Assembly (NCBI RefSeq): GCF_014621695.1
Contig: NZ_CP061281.1
Span: forward strand, 7,254,001 to 7,318,000
Origin: Streptomyces xanthii
Lineage (GTDB): Bacteria; Actinomycetota; Actinomycetes; Streptomycetales; Streptomycetaceae
Direction: 5' to 3'
DNA: 64,000 nt
Shown piece by piece: positions 1 to 8,245 of this stretch. The notes under the pieces are model-generated. The model ran no database searches. It had not been told where the DNA came from and saw only the letters and a list, made by a program, of their open reading frames with translations. Numbering within the stretch: position 1 is the first letter of the stretch; the number at the start of each line of letters is the position of its first letter. A program made the position numbers and the translations under genes.

Positions 1-1
1 A

Positions 2-148
2 CGGCAGTTGGCGGACAGTCCGCCGCCGTGGGACCTGAACGATCCTGCCCGTCGCGTGCTGGCCTTCGGCCACACCTCGGGCAGCGACACCCTGTCCGGC
101 CTCGTGGCCGGACTCCACCTGGAAGAAGAACTGCGAGGTTCGCTGTGA
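2..148 (+). CDS. DUF2877 family protein, C-terminal fragment (AllH/YlbF-like)
   Basis: Only the last 48 codons are in the window. The frame reads through GHTSGSDTLSGLVAGL and ends at the TGA at 146-148. This Gly/Ser/Asp-rich C-terminal segment resembles the end of DUF2877 proteins (E. coli YlbF, renamed AllH), which are encoded next to FdrA. The stop overlaps the GTG start of the FdrA gene (GTGA), so the two are translationally coupled. In E. coli, AllH with AllF and AllG has been reported to form oxamate carbamoyltransferase. The assignment rests on this short tail plus the neighbours. Confidence 0.75.
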   Translation, partial: RQLADSPPPWDLNDPARRVLAFGHTSGSDTLSGLVAGLHLEEELRGSL

Positions 149-1695
149 GTACCACCACAGCCGTCGTACGTAAGAACACGTACTTCGACTCCGTGTCCCT
201 GATGTCCGTCTCGACCAAGGCCAACGCCCTGGACGGGGTGGAGCAGGCGTTCACCGCCATGGGCACCGAGATGAACAAGGGCGTCCTGGACAACCTGGGC
301 CTGCTCACCGACGAGCTGAAGGCCGCCGAGAGCGGCGACCTGATGGTCGTCCTCGTCGCCGAGGACGGCGCCGACACCGACGCGCTCCTCGCCGAGATCG
401 AGGGCCTGCTCACCCGCAAGGCGCCCGCCTCGGCCGACGGCGGCCAGGTCACCTACCGCACCATCACCTCCGCCGCCGAGGGCATCGCCGGCGCCAACCT
501 CGCCGTCATCGCCGTCAACGGCGCCTACGCCGCCCGCGAGGCCCGCAAGGCCCTCGAGTCCGGCCTGCACGTGATGATGTTCAGCGACAACGTCGCCGTC
601 GAGGACGAGATCGCCCTCAAGAACCTGGCCCACGACAAGGGCCTGTTCATGATGGGCCCGGACTGCGGCACCGCGATCATCAACAACATCGCGCTCTGCT
701 TCGGCAACAAGGTGCGCCCCGGCAACGTCGGCATCGTCGCCGCGTCCGGCACCGGCTCGCAGGAGGTCTCCGTCCGCGTGCACGCGCTCGGCGGCGGCGT
801 CTCCCAGCTCATCGGCACCGGCGGCCGCGACCTGTCCGAGCAGGTCGGCGGCATCATGATGGTCGACGGCATCCGCGCGCTCGCCGCGGACCCGGCCACC
901 GACGTCATCGTCCTCGTCTCCAAGCCCCCGGCCCCCTCCGTCGAGAAGAAGGTCCTCGCCGAGGTCGCCGCCGCGGGCAAGCCCGTCGTCGTCTGGTTCA
1001 TCGACGGCTCCGAGGAAGCGGTCACCGCCGCCGGCGGTCACTTCGCCGCGGGCAGCCTCCAGGCCGCCCAGAAGGCCGTCGAGCTCGCCGGCATCGCCCC
1101 GGCCGCCGTCGAGGCCTTCGACGCCGAGGCCGCGGCCGGAGCCGTCGTCGCCCGCCTCGCCGAGGGCCAGAAGTACGTCCGCGGCCTGTTCTGCGGCGGC
1201 ACCCTGTGCGACGAGACCATGTACGCCGTGCGCGACGCCGGTCTCGACGTCTGGTCCAACATCCAGAAGAACGCCGACTTCCGCCTCCCGGCCGGCTCCG
1301 CCTCGCGCGGCCACACCTTCCTCGACTTCGGCGACGACGACTTCACCAACGGCCGTCCGCACCCGATGATCGACCCGGCCCTGCGCATCGAGCGCATCGT
1401 CGAGGAGGCCAAGGACCCCGAGGTCGCCGCCCTCGTCATGGACTTCGTCCTCGGCTTCGGCTCCCACGAGGACCCGGTCGGCACCACGCTCCCCGCCATC
1501 GAGGAGGCCCAGCGCATCGCCGCGGAGGCCGGCCGCCACCTGGAGGTCGTCGCCTACGTGCTCGGCACCGACCTGGACACCCCCTCGGTCGCCGCCCAGA
1601 CCGCCGCCCTGCGCGCGGCCGGCGTGACCGTCACCCTCAGCTCCACCGAGACGGGCCAGTTCGCCCGTGAGATCGCGAAGAAGGCACAGGCATGA
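145..1695 (+). CDS. fdrA: FdrA family acyl-CoA synthetase-like protein (AllF-type)
   Basis: 516 residues from the GTG at 145, chosen because it overlaps the upstream stop (GTGA) and gives the usual FdrA length. An open frame extends to position 28 but overlaps the preceding gene. The fold is that of succinyl-CoA synthetase alpha subunits: MGPDCGTAIIN near residues 170-180, a CoA/nucleotide-binding loop GIVAASGTGSQEV near 196-208 and GTGGRDLSEQVGG just after. E. coli FdrA (AllF) is known as one of three subunits of oxamate carbamoyltransferase, which phosphorolyses oxalurate to oxamate and carbamoyl phosphate. Here it sits between DUF2877 and DUF1116 genes, the same trio. The substrate in this organism is inferred. 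Confidence 0.9.
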   Translation: MSTTTAVVRKNTYFDSVSLMSVSTKANALDGVEQAFTAMGTEMNKGVLDNLGLLTDELKAAESGDLMVVLVAEDGADTDALLAEIEGLLTRKAPASADGGQVTYRTITSAAEGIAGANLAVIAVNGAYAAREARKALESGLHVMMFSDNVAVEDEIALKNLAHDKGLFMMGPDCGTAIINNIALCFGNKVRPGNVGIVAASGTGSQEVSVRVHALGGGVSQLIGTGGRDLSEQVGGIMMVDGIRALAADPATDVIVLVSKPPAPSVEKKVLAEVAAAGKPVVVWFIDGSEEAVTAAGGHFAAGSLQAAQKAVELAGIAPAAVEAFDAEAAAGAVVARLAEGQKYVRGLFCGGTLCDETMYAVRDAGLDVWSNIQKNADFRLPAGSASRGHTFLDFGDDDFTNGRPHPMIDPALRIERIVEEAKDPEVAALVMDFVLGFGSHEDPVGTTLPAIEEAQRIAAEAGRHLEVVAYVLGTDLDTPSVAAQTAALRAAGVTVTLSSTETGQFAREIAKKAQA

Positions 1696-3149
1696 GCACC
1701 GAGAACACCGAACTGACGCCCGCCGCCGCGCTGTTCGCCGGCGACCTCAGCGTCGTCAACGTCGGCCTCGCGATGTTCGACGAGGACATCAAGGCCCAGA
1801 ACGCCCAGGTCTCCACCCTCGACTGGACCCCGCCCGGCGGCGGCAACCCCGACGCCGCCCGCGCGCTGAACGCCCTCGAGGCGAGCCCCGAGCTCACCGC
1901 GAAGATCGACGCCGCCAACGCCGAGGCCGTCGAGCGCATCATGTCCGCCCGCCCGATGCTCATCGGCTTCGGCCGCGCGCTCGACGTGGTCCCCGGCATG
2001 ACGCCCACCACGATCCTGCACTCCGGCCCGCCCATCACCTGGGACCGGATGAACGGCCCGATGAAGGGTGCCGTCACCGGCGCCATCGTGTTCGAGGGCC
2101 TGGCCAAGGACCTCGACGAGGCCGCCGAGGTCGCCGCCTCCGGCCAGATCACCTTCCGCCCCTGTCACGAGGCGAACTCCGTCGGCTCGATGGCCGGTGT
2201 CACCTCCGCGTCGATGTACGTGCACATCGTCAAGAACGAGACGCACGGCAACATCGCGTACACCAACCTGTCCGAGCAGATGGCGAAGATCCTGCGGATG
2301 GGCGCCAACGACCAGAGCGTCATCGACCGCCTGGTGTGGATGCGCGACGTCTTCGGCCCCATGCTCAAGGAGGCCGTCGAGTTCACCGGCCCCGTCGACC
2401 TGCGTCTGCTGCTCTCGCAGGCCCTCCACATGGGCGACGAGTGCCACAACCGCAACGGCGCGGGCACCCTGCTCCTCTTCCAGGCCCTCGCCCCGGGTCT
2501 GCTCCAGTCATCCTTCACGACCGAGCAGAAGAAGGAGGTCTTCGACTTCGTCGCGTCCTCCGACTACTTCTCCGGCCCCACCTGGATGGCCATGGCCAAG
2601 GCCGCCCTCGACGCCGCCAACGGCGTGGAGAACTCGACCGTCCTCACCACCATGGCCCGCAACGGCGTCGACTTCGGCATCCGCGTCGCCGGTCTGCCCG
2701 GCCAGTGGTTCACCGGCCCCGCGCAGAAGGTCGTCGGCCCGATGTTCGCCGGCTACAAGCCGGAGGACTCCGGTCTCGACATCGGCGACAGCGCCATCAC
2801 CGAGACGTACGGCTTCGGCGGCTTCGCCATGTCGGCCGCGCCCGCGATCGTCGCCCTCGTCGGCGGCACCGTGGCCGAGGCCATGGGCTACACCCGCGAC
2901 ATGGGTGAGATCACCACCGCGCAGAACCCGAACGTGACGATCCCGGCCCTCGACTTCCAGGGCCTGCCCACCGGCATCGACGTCCGCAAGGTCCTCGACA
3001 CCGGCATCCTCCCGATCATCAACACCGCCATCGCCCACAAGGACGCGGGCATCGGCATGATCGGCGCCGGCATCACCCACCCGCCGGCCGAGGCGTTCAC
3101 CAAGGCCGCCACCGCCCTCGCCGAGGCGTTCGGCGGCACCTCCTCCTGA
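1692..3149 (+). CDS. DUF1116 family protein (AllG/YlbE-like)
   Basis: 485 residues. The ATG overlaps the stop of fdrA (ATGA), indicating translational coupling. The protein matches the DUF1116 family (E. coli YlbE/YahG), with conserved stretches such as ILHSGPPITWDRMNGPMKGA (near residues 112-131) and GDECHNRNGAG (near 250). In E. coli this family supplies the AllG subunit of oxamate carbamoyltransferase with FdrA and a DUF2877 protein. It is soluble, with no signal peptide or membrane helices. A permease gene starts 34 bases downstream in the same direction, so the cluster looks like an uptake-plus-catabolism operon for an ureide or related N-compound. Confidence 0.88.
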   Translation: MSTENTELTPAAALFAGDLSVVNVGLAMFDEDIKAQNAQVSTLDWTPPGGGNPDAARALNALEASPELTAKIDAANAEAVERIMSARPMLIGFGRALDVVPGMTPTTILHSGPPITWDRMNGPMKGAVTGAIVFEGLAKDLDEAAEVAASGQITFRPCHEANSVGSMAGVTSASMYVHIVKNETHGNIAYTNLSEQMAKILRMGANDQSVIDRLVWMRDVFGPMLKEAVEFTGPVDLRLLLSQALHMGDECHNRNGAGTLLLFQALAPGLLQSSFTTEQKKEVFDFVASSDYFSGPTWMAMAKAALDAANGVENSTVLTTMARNGVDFGIRVAGLPGQWFTGPAQKVVGPMFAGYKPEDSGLDIGDSAITETYGFGGFAMSAAPAIVALVGGTVAEAMGYTRDMGEITTAQNPNVTIPALDFQGLPTGIDVRKVLDTGILPIINTAIAHKDAGIGMIGAGITHPPAEAFTKAATALAEAFGGTSS

Positions 3150-3183
3150 CGCGCGAGAGCGCCCACCCGGAAGCCCACTCACG

Positions 3184-4539
3184 ATGAAAACAAACCGCTC
3201 CGCCGCGGAGACGGCCACGTCCACGGACCGGGAACTCGACGACGAGTTCGAGCACAGCCCGGTACCGGCCGACCGCCGCAAGTCGCTCCTGACGGTCTCG
3301 GCCGTCTGGTTCGGATTCCCGATGATCCTGACCAACGCCATCCCCGGCGGCGTGGTCGTCGCCATGCTGGGCTTCTGGCGCGGGCTCGCGGCCATCCTCG
3401 TGGCCAACCTCGTCATGCTCCTGTACGTGGGGATCCTCAGCCACCGGGCCGGATCCACCGGCGAGAGCTTCTCGCTGCAGGCCACGCGCACCTTCGGCCG
3501 CGGCGGCTACATCGTCGCCTCCGCGTTCCTGGCCACGATCGTGGTCGGCTGGTTCGCGTTCAACACCGGTGCCACCGGCGCGACGCTGCACGCGTCGTTC
3601 GGCTGGCACGAGCAGCTCGTCACCGTGCTCGCGGGCCTGGGCTTCATAGGCCTGACCTACCTGGGCATCAAGGCGCTGTCCTGGCTCGGCGCGGTCGCCG
3701 CGCCGCTGTTCGTCATCGCCGGTGTCATCGCTCTGGTGATCGTGGCCCGGGACCACGATCTGGGTTCGGTGTTCTCGTACCAGGGCGTCGGCGGCGCGTC
3801 CGCGCTCACCTTCGGTGCGGCCGTCTCCACGATCATGGCGACGTTCGCCGACTCGGGCACGATGACCGCGGACTTCACCCGCTGGTCGAAGAACGGCCGG
3901 CAGGCCGTCCTCGCGACCATCAGCGCGTTCCCGATCGCGAGCCTCGTCGCCCAGGTCACCGGCGGCCTGGTCGTCGCGGCGGGCGCCATCGCCTCGGCCG
4001 GCACCGCGGGCGGTGACTTCCTGCCGATCCTGACCGGCGAGCACTCCGGGATCCTGAACGTGATCGCGGCCGTTTTCGTCTTCGTCAACCTCGGCTCCGT
4101 GTGCAGCCACTGCCTGTACAACGGCGCCCTGGGCTGGTCGCACCTGACCGGCACGACGATGCGCCTGATGACGATCGTCCTCGGTCTCATCGGCACGGCC
4201 GCCGCGCTCGCGGGCGTCTGGAACCACTTCCTGAGCTGGCTGGTCATCCTGAGTGTGTTCGTGCCGCCGCTCGGCGGTGTGCTCATCGCCGACATGTTCT
4301 TCGCCCGCGGCGGCCGCGGCGCGATGGACCGGCGTCCCACCGTGACGGTCCGTCCGACGGCCTTCGTGGCCTGGGCGGTCGGCGCGGCGGCCGGCGGTGT
4401 CGCCCACTGGTGGGCGCCGCAGCTGTCCGACGCGGTCACCGGACTCGTCGTCGCGGTCGTCGCCTACGCGGTGTTCGAGCGGACGCTCGCCCGCGAACCC
4501 GTGGCCGAGGCCGACCCGGAGCCCGCTCCGGCCGCCTAG
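3184..4539 (+). CDS. NCS1-family cytosine/purine permease
   Basis: 451 residues, about 12 hydrophobic segments. The layout matches the CodB-like branch of nucleobase:cation symporter-1: an acidic N-terminus, WFGFPMILTNAIPGG at the first helix, glycine-rich WFAFNTGATGATLH and the motif FADSGTMTADFTRWSK in the middle. NCS1 proteins import nucleobases, allantoin and hydantoins by cation symport. Position 34 bases after the DUF1116 gene suggests that it brings in the substrate of the fdrA-type enzyme. A 27-bp hairpin follows the stop. A second NCS1 permease is encoded at 25619. The exact substrate cannot be read from sequence. Confidence 0.88.
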   Translation: MKTNRSAAETATSTDRELDDEFEHSPVPADRRKSLLTVSAVWFGFPMILTNAIPGGVVVAMLGFWRGLAAILVANLVMLLYVGILSHRAGSTGESFSLQATRTFGRGGYIVASAFLATIVVGWFAFNTGATGATLHASFGWHEQLVTVLAGLGFIGLTYLGIKALSWLGAVAAPLFVIAGVIALVIVARDHDLGSVFSYQGVGGASALTFGAAVSTIMATFADSGTMTADFTRWSKNGRQAVLATISAFPIASLVAQVTGGLVVAAGAIASAGTAGGDFLPILTGEHSGILNVIAAVFVFVNLGSVCSHCLYNGALGWSHLTGTTMRLMTIVLGLIGTAAALAGVWNHFLSWLVILSVFVPPLGGVLIADMFFARGGRGAMDRRPTVTVRPTAFVAWAVGAAAGGVAHWWAPQLSDAVTGLVVAVVAYAVFERTLAREPVAEADPEPAPAA

Positions 4540-4554
4540 CCGCGGCGAAGTACG

Positions 4555-4615
4555 CAGCAGAACGAGGGCGCGCCCCCGACCGGCACAGGGTCGGGGGCGC
4601 GCCCTCGTTCTGCTG
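4555..4615. terminator. Bidirectional hairpin terminator, 27-bp perfect stem
   Basis: The arms at 4555-4581 and 4589-4615 are perfect reverse complements, with a 7-base loop GGCACAG. It lies between the convergent permease and deaminase genes and ends just before the deaminase stop. The length and perfection of the stem are well above an ordinary actinobacterial terminator. No U-tract is evident, as is common in Streptomyces. Confidence 0.88.
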
Positions 4616-4620
4616 TGCTT

Positions 4621-5103
4621 CTACTGCTCGGCGCGCTGCGCGAACCGGTGGTGCAACTCCTTGATCGCGGGCACCAGTTCGTCGACCGGGCCCTCCACCG
4701 TGACGCCCGGCGCGATCTCCTGGGCGGGCAGCGGATTGACCGGGCCCAGCGGCCGGCCCCAGCGCGTCAGCCACTCGGACAGCTGGGCCGAGGAGGCGAC
4801 GTACACGATCCGGCCGAGCCCGACCCAGGCGTGCGCGGCCGAGCACATCGGGCAGTGCTCACCTGAGGTGTAGACCGTGGACCCGGCGCGCTCCTCGGGG
4901 GACAGGTGCTCGGCCGCCCAGCGGGCCAGCTCGAACTCGGGGTGCCGGGTGGAGTCACCGCCCGCGATCCGGTTGCGGTCCTCGGACCGGACCTTCCCCG
5001 ACCCGTCCACCAGCACCGAGCCGAACGGCTCGTCCCCGGCATCGAGCGCTTCCTCCGCCAGCTCCACACACCGGCGCAGATGCGCCAGCTCCCGCTCGTC
5101 CAT
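4621..5103 (-). CDS. Nucleoside/nucleobase deaminase (cytidine/guanine deaminase family)
   Basis: 160 residues. The ATG at 5103 is preferred over the GTG at 5106 because AAGGGG lies 5 bases upstream of it. The zinc-dependent deaminase signature is present: HPEFE (zinc ligand His plus proton-shuttle Glu, near residue 55) and HCPMCSAAHAW (two Cys ligands, near 85). Members of this fold deaminate guanine, cytosine or nucleosides, and sequence alone does not settle which. The family's first motif is usually HAE; here Pro replaces Ala, which many paralogues tolerate. It converges on the NCS1/fdrA operon, consistent with nucleobase or ureide metabolism, but it is a separate transcription unit. Confidence 0.85.
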   Translation of the reverse strand: MDERELAHLRRCVELAEEALDAGDEPFGSVLVDGSGKVRSEDRNRIAGGDSTRHPEFELARWAAEHLSPEERAGSTVYTSGEHCPMCSAAHAWVGLGRIVYVASSAQLSEWLTRWGRPLGPVNPLPAQEIAPGVTVEGPVDELVPAIKELHHRFAQRAEQ

Positions 5104-5166
5104 CACGGCCCCTTCCAGTCCGTAGGTCCCCAGGGAACCCGGTTTTGGTATGCCATTTACGTCCCC

Positions 5167-6072
5167 TCATGATCGTACGGCGATGACGACCGCGACGAGT
5201 ACGGAGAAGGCGGCGAGGACGGACCACACGGTGCGGGTCAGCGCGCGTGCGCGGCGCTCGGTCGATTCGCGGACGGACCAGGGCTGGGGGACGGTGCGGG
5301 CCGACTCGTCGTCGAGGAGCGCGGCGAGGTCCGGGGAACCGAGCGCGTCGAGCACCGCCCGGGCGTTGCGCAGGCGGCCGTGGGTGGCGGCCGTCCCCGC
5401 CTCGGTCTCGGCGGCGGTCTCGGAGGGACTCAGACCCAGTCCGTCGCAGAGCAGCACGGCGCGGCGCTGGGCCGGCGGCAGCGTCAGCAGGGCACGGGGT
5501 CCGGGATCCCGCGGCGGTGCGGGCAGCGGGCGGCCGGGGACCCGGCGCAACTGGTGCCAGGGGGACAGGGCGTAGGTGTGGGACTCGGCCCGGACCCAGC
5601 CGACCGGGTCGGTGTCCCGGGCGACCTCCGGCCAGCGCTCCCACGCCCTGCGGAACGCGTACTCGACGGACTCGAAGGCGAGGCGGCGGCTGCCCGTGAG
5701 GAGGTGGGTCTGACGGATCAGGCCCGGGGCCGCGTAGACGTACAGGGCGTCGAAGGCGGCCTCCGGCGTGGGCGGATGGATGGTGCGGGGGGTTGCTTCG
5801 ACGGAGGTGCGGGTGGTGTCGGTGCCGGTGTCCGGGCGGGTGCAGGTGTCGGTGCCCGTGTCCGTGCCGGGGCCGGCGGCGCTGCCGGTGCGTTGGGTGG
5901 GGATGACCGTGTCGAGGGTGAGGGCGCGGAGGAGTATCGCCCGGGTGTCGCCGGCGGGGGTGCGCCGTCGGGGACGTGTCTCGTCGTCGGCCGTGGGCCG
6001 TGGGCCCGTCCCGCGCTGCTTCTCGCGGACCTGGTGGGGCGGCGGGGTGAGGGTGGGCCGGGGAGAGCGCAT
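5167..6072 (-). CDS. Membrane-anchored sigma-70-like protein
   Basis: 301 residues. A proline- and Thr/Asp-rich N-terminal third precedes a region-2-like segment (PEAAFDALYVYAAPGLIRQT, near residue 103). A region-4-like helix-turn-helix follows (LPPAQRRAVLLCDGLGLSPSETAAE, near 210-235). The chain ends in one hydrophobic helix (SVLAAFSVLVAVVIAV) with a short charged tail, so the protein is probably membrane-anchored with the sigma-like part in the cytoplasm. It starts 13 bases after the stop of the upstream ATPase gene, so the two are probably co-transcribed. Whether it works as a sigma factor is uncertain because region 2 is weak. The start could lie further downstream. Confidence 0.7.
   Translation of the reverse strand: MRSPRPTLTPPPHQVREKQRGTGPRPTADDETRPRRRTPAGDTRAILLRALTLDTVIPTQRTGSAAGPGTDTGTDTCTRPDTGTDTTRTSVEATPRTIHPPTPEAAFDALYVYAAPGLIRQTHLLTGSRRLAFESVEYAFRRAWERWPEVARDTDPVGWVRAESHTYALSPWHQLRRVPGRPLPAPPRDPGPRALLTLPPAQRRAVLLCDGLGLSPSETAAETEAGTAATHGRLRNARAVLDALGSPDLAALLDDESARTVPQPWSVRESTERRARALTRTVWSVLAAFSVLVAVVIAVRS
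5815..5872. repeat. Low-complexity GTGTCGGTGCC-type repeats inside the sigma-like gene
   Basis: Several imperfect copies of a GGTGTCGGTGCC-like unit occur in tandem. On the minus strand they encode Gly-Thr-Asp-Thr repeats in the N-terminal linker of the sigma-like protein. They remain in frame with no stop, so this is probably a flexible linker that may vary in length between strains. Confidence 0.6.
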
Positions 6073-6085
6073 CGGTGGGGACGTC

Positions 6086-8062
6086 CTAGGAGTGCTGGGA
6101 GGCGGTGTCGGCCGGGAGGGGGCCGTGGGACGGGCGGGGGTGGGGGACGAAGAGGGGGTCGGGGGCGGGGCGCGCGGACGTGCCCGATTCGAGCTCGGCG
6201 ATCAGGTGCAGGAGCGCCGTGTGGCCCGGGCCCGTGGGGTGGCCGGGTGGTGCGGCGCCCGCGTCGAGAGCGCGGCGGGCCCGGTGCCAGGCGCGCCCCG
6301 GGCGGCCGTGGGCCGCGTCGACGCGGGCCCGGGCGTAGTTCGCGACGAGGTTCGCCCAGGCGTCGTCGCGCACTCCGGGCCAGGACACGGCGCGGCGCGC
6401 GGCGCGCAGGGCCGCCCGTGGACTGTGCTCGGCCTGGACCAGGGCCAGGGCGGACAGGCTGACGGCCGGGGACGGACCGCCGGGCACGAACGCGGGGATC
6501 AGCTCGGCCGCGTCCGCGAAGTGCGCCGCGGCCGCGCGGGCGTCGCCCTGACGCAGCGCCAGCATCCCCTCGACATGGGCGACGCGGCCGAGGGTGACGT
6601 CGTCGCCGGACAGCACCGCGCCCGGCCAGGCCGCGGCGAGGAAGGCGCGGGCGGCCGCCGGGTCGGTGTCGACGGCGAGCCACGCGGCGAGCCAGGTGCC
6701 GCGCACCGCCGAGGGGCGCGTGGGCTCGCACAGCGGCAGGAGCCGGGCGAGCAGGTCGAGGCCGGTCGCGGCGTGCCCGTGGGCGAGCCACCAGAACCAG
6801 ACGGAGACGATGGTGTCGAGCGCGGCGTCGGTGTGCTCGGGGTCCGGATGCTCCAGGGCGTGGTGCGCGGTGGCCAGCAGATCGTCCTGCTCGTCGCGCA
6901 CGAGACGCACCGCGCCGAGCTGGTCGCCGGAGTCCCAGCAGCGCCCGGCGTGCGCGGCCACCTGCTGGAAGTGCTGGGTGCGCCGGGACGCGGCCACCGG
7001 GTACTCGCCCGCCTCGGTCAGCCGGGAGGCACCGAACTCGCGCGCGGCGCGCGTCATCCGGTAGCGGGGCCGGCGCACCCCGCCCGGGTCGCCGGTCGCC
7101 CGGAGCACGCCGAGCGCGGTCAGCTGGGTGAGGCAGGAGGGGATCACCTGGGCGTCGATGCCGCCGCCCGAGGCCACCGCGACGGCACTGGCCTCGGTGA
7201 AGGAGCCGGTGAAGACGCTGGAGCGGGCCCACACGACGCGCAGGGCCCGCTCGCACAGCTGGTAACTGGCGCCGACCGCGTCGCGCACCGACTGGTGGCG
7301 GCGCAGCGCGGGGTAGGAGCTGGTGAGCCAGCCCTGACCCTGGCGCAGCCGCGCGGCGAGGTCGTCGAGGCTGTAGCGGTCGAGCTGGTCGGCGGCGAGT
7401 TCGATGGCGAGCGGGACGCCCTCGACGAGCCGGCACACCTCCTCGACGCGCGCCGACTCCGGGTCCCGGGCGAGGAGTTCCTCCGCGCTGTCGCGGGCCC
7501 GCTCGACGAAGAGGCGGACCGCGGGGGCCGGACCGGTGGCCCCCGCGGGCACGTCGACGGGCAGCGCGGAGAGCCGCAGCACCTGTTCCTCGCCGAGGCC
7601 TAGGGGCCGCCGCGCGGTCACCAGGACCCGGAGCCCGGGCACGGCCATGAGCAGTTGCTGCACGAGGCGGGTGCACTCGGCCTGGACGGGGTCGACGTCG
7701 TCGAGGAGCAGCAGGCTCCGTTCGGTGCCGCACAGGGCGGCCAGGTCCGCGGGTCGCGGGTCCGTGCCCGGGGCGGCGCCGAGCGCCGCGGCGGCGGCCT
7801 CGGCGAGCGAGGCGGGACCGGTCACGTCGGCGTCCCAGCGGACCCGGACGATCCGGCGCCAGGGCGAGGTGTCCCAGGAGCCGAGGGTGCAGTCCGCGAG
7901 CCGGCTCTTGCCGATCCCGGCGAACCCGGTGACGGTGACCAGCCGGTGGGCGCCCAGCAGATGCCGCAGCGCCGCGCTCTCGTGGGACCGGCCGATGAGC
8001 CCTCCGGACTCCCGCGGGTCCGGCGCTGGCCGCGACGTCGCGCCGCCGGCACGTAGCCTCAC
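6086..8062 (-). CDS. AfsR/NB-ARC-type ATPase without a DNA-binding domain
   Basis: 658 residues from the GTG at 8062, preceded by GGGGAG six bases upstream; longer frames lack a ribosome site. An AAA/NB-ARC module has Walker A GFAGIGKSRLA (near residue 38), Walker B SLLLLDDVD (near 102) and a sensor-like VTARRPL. The remaining two thirds is Ala/Leu-rich and helical, resembling the TPR-like half of AfsR/SARP and LAL regulators. Those proteins normally carry an N-terminal SARP/OmpR or C-terminal LuxR helix-turn-helix. Neither is visible here: the C-terminus is a Pro/Ser tail. The next gene encodes a sigma-like HTH protein, which may supply the missing output (inference). Confidence 0.82.
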   Translation of the reverse strand: MRLRAGGATSRPAPDPRESGGLIGRSHESAALRHLLGAHRLVTVTGFAGIGKSRLADCTLGSWDTSPWRRIVRVRWDADVTGPASLAEAAAAALGAAPGTDPRPADLAALCGTERSLLLLDDVDPVQAECTRLVQQLLMAVPGLRVLVTARRPLGLGEEQVLRLSALPVDVPAGATGPAPAVRLFVERARDSAEELLARDPESARVEEVCRLVEGVPLAIELAADQLDRYSLDDLAARLRQGQGWLTSSYPALRRHQSVRDAVGASYQLCERALRVVWARSSVFTGSFTEASAVAVASGGGIDAQVIPSCLTQLTALGVLRATGDPGGVRRPRYRMTRAAREFGASRLTEAGEYPVAASRRTQHFQQVAAHAGRCWDSGDQLGAVRLVRDEQDDLLATAHHALEHPDPEHTDAALDTIVSVWFWWLAHGHAATGLDLLARLLPLCEPTRPSAVRGTWLAAWLAVDTDPAAARAFLAAAWPGAVLSGDDVTLGRVAHVEGMLALRQGDARAAAAHFADAAELIPAFVPGGPSPAVSLSALALVQAEHSPRAALRAARRAVSWPGVRDDAWANLVANYARARVDAAHGRPGRAWHRARRALDAGAAPPGHPTGPGHTALLHLIAELESGTSARPAPDPLFVPHPRPSHGPLPADTASQHS

Positions 8063-8245
8063 GTTGAACTCCCCGTTCTTCTGTTGCCGTCCGGGCGACC
8101 CCGGTCTCCGCACTGGTGCGGCACGCTGTGCAGAACCGTCACTGCAAGCGGTGCCACGGCAACCCCAACGCGATCCATGCGCTGTCGGTAGCGCCGGAGC
8201 CGCCCGGTTCACACGCTGAGACGAATCCTCGAACCCGCGTCCTGC

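Noticed and set aside
4621..5103. Possible loss of the deaminase active site because HAE reads HPE
   Set aside because: The zinc-ligand His, the catalytic Glu and both Cys ligands are present; Pro at the middle position is tolerated in the family.
5815..5872. Tandem GTGTCGGTGCC-like repeats considered as a CRISPR or VNTR array
   Set aside because: No unique spacers, and the repeats are in frame within a coding region as a Thr/Asp/Gly linker.
5380..7733. Several long plus-strand and alternative-frame ORFs over the ATPase/sigma-like genes
   Set aside because: Third-position GC bias fits only the minus-strand frames; the others are Arg/Gly/Ala-rich with no motifs.
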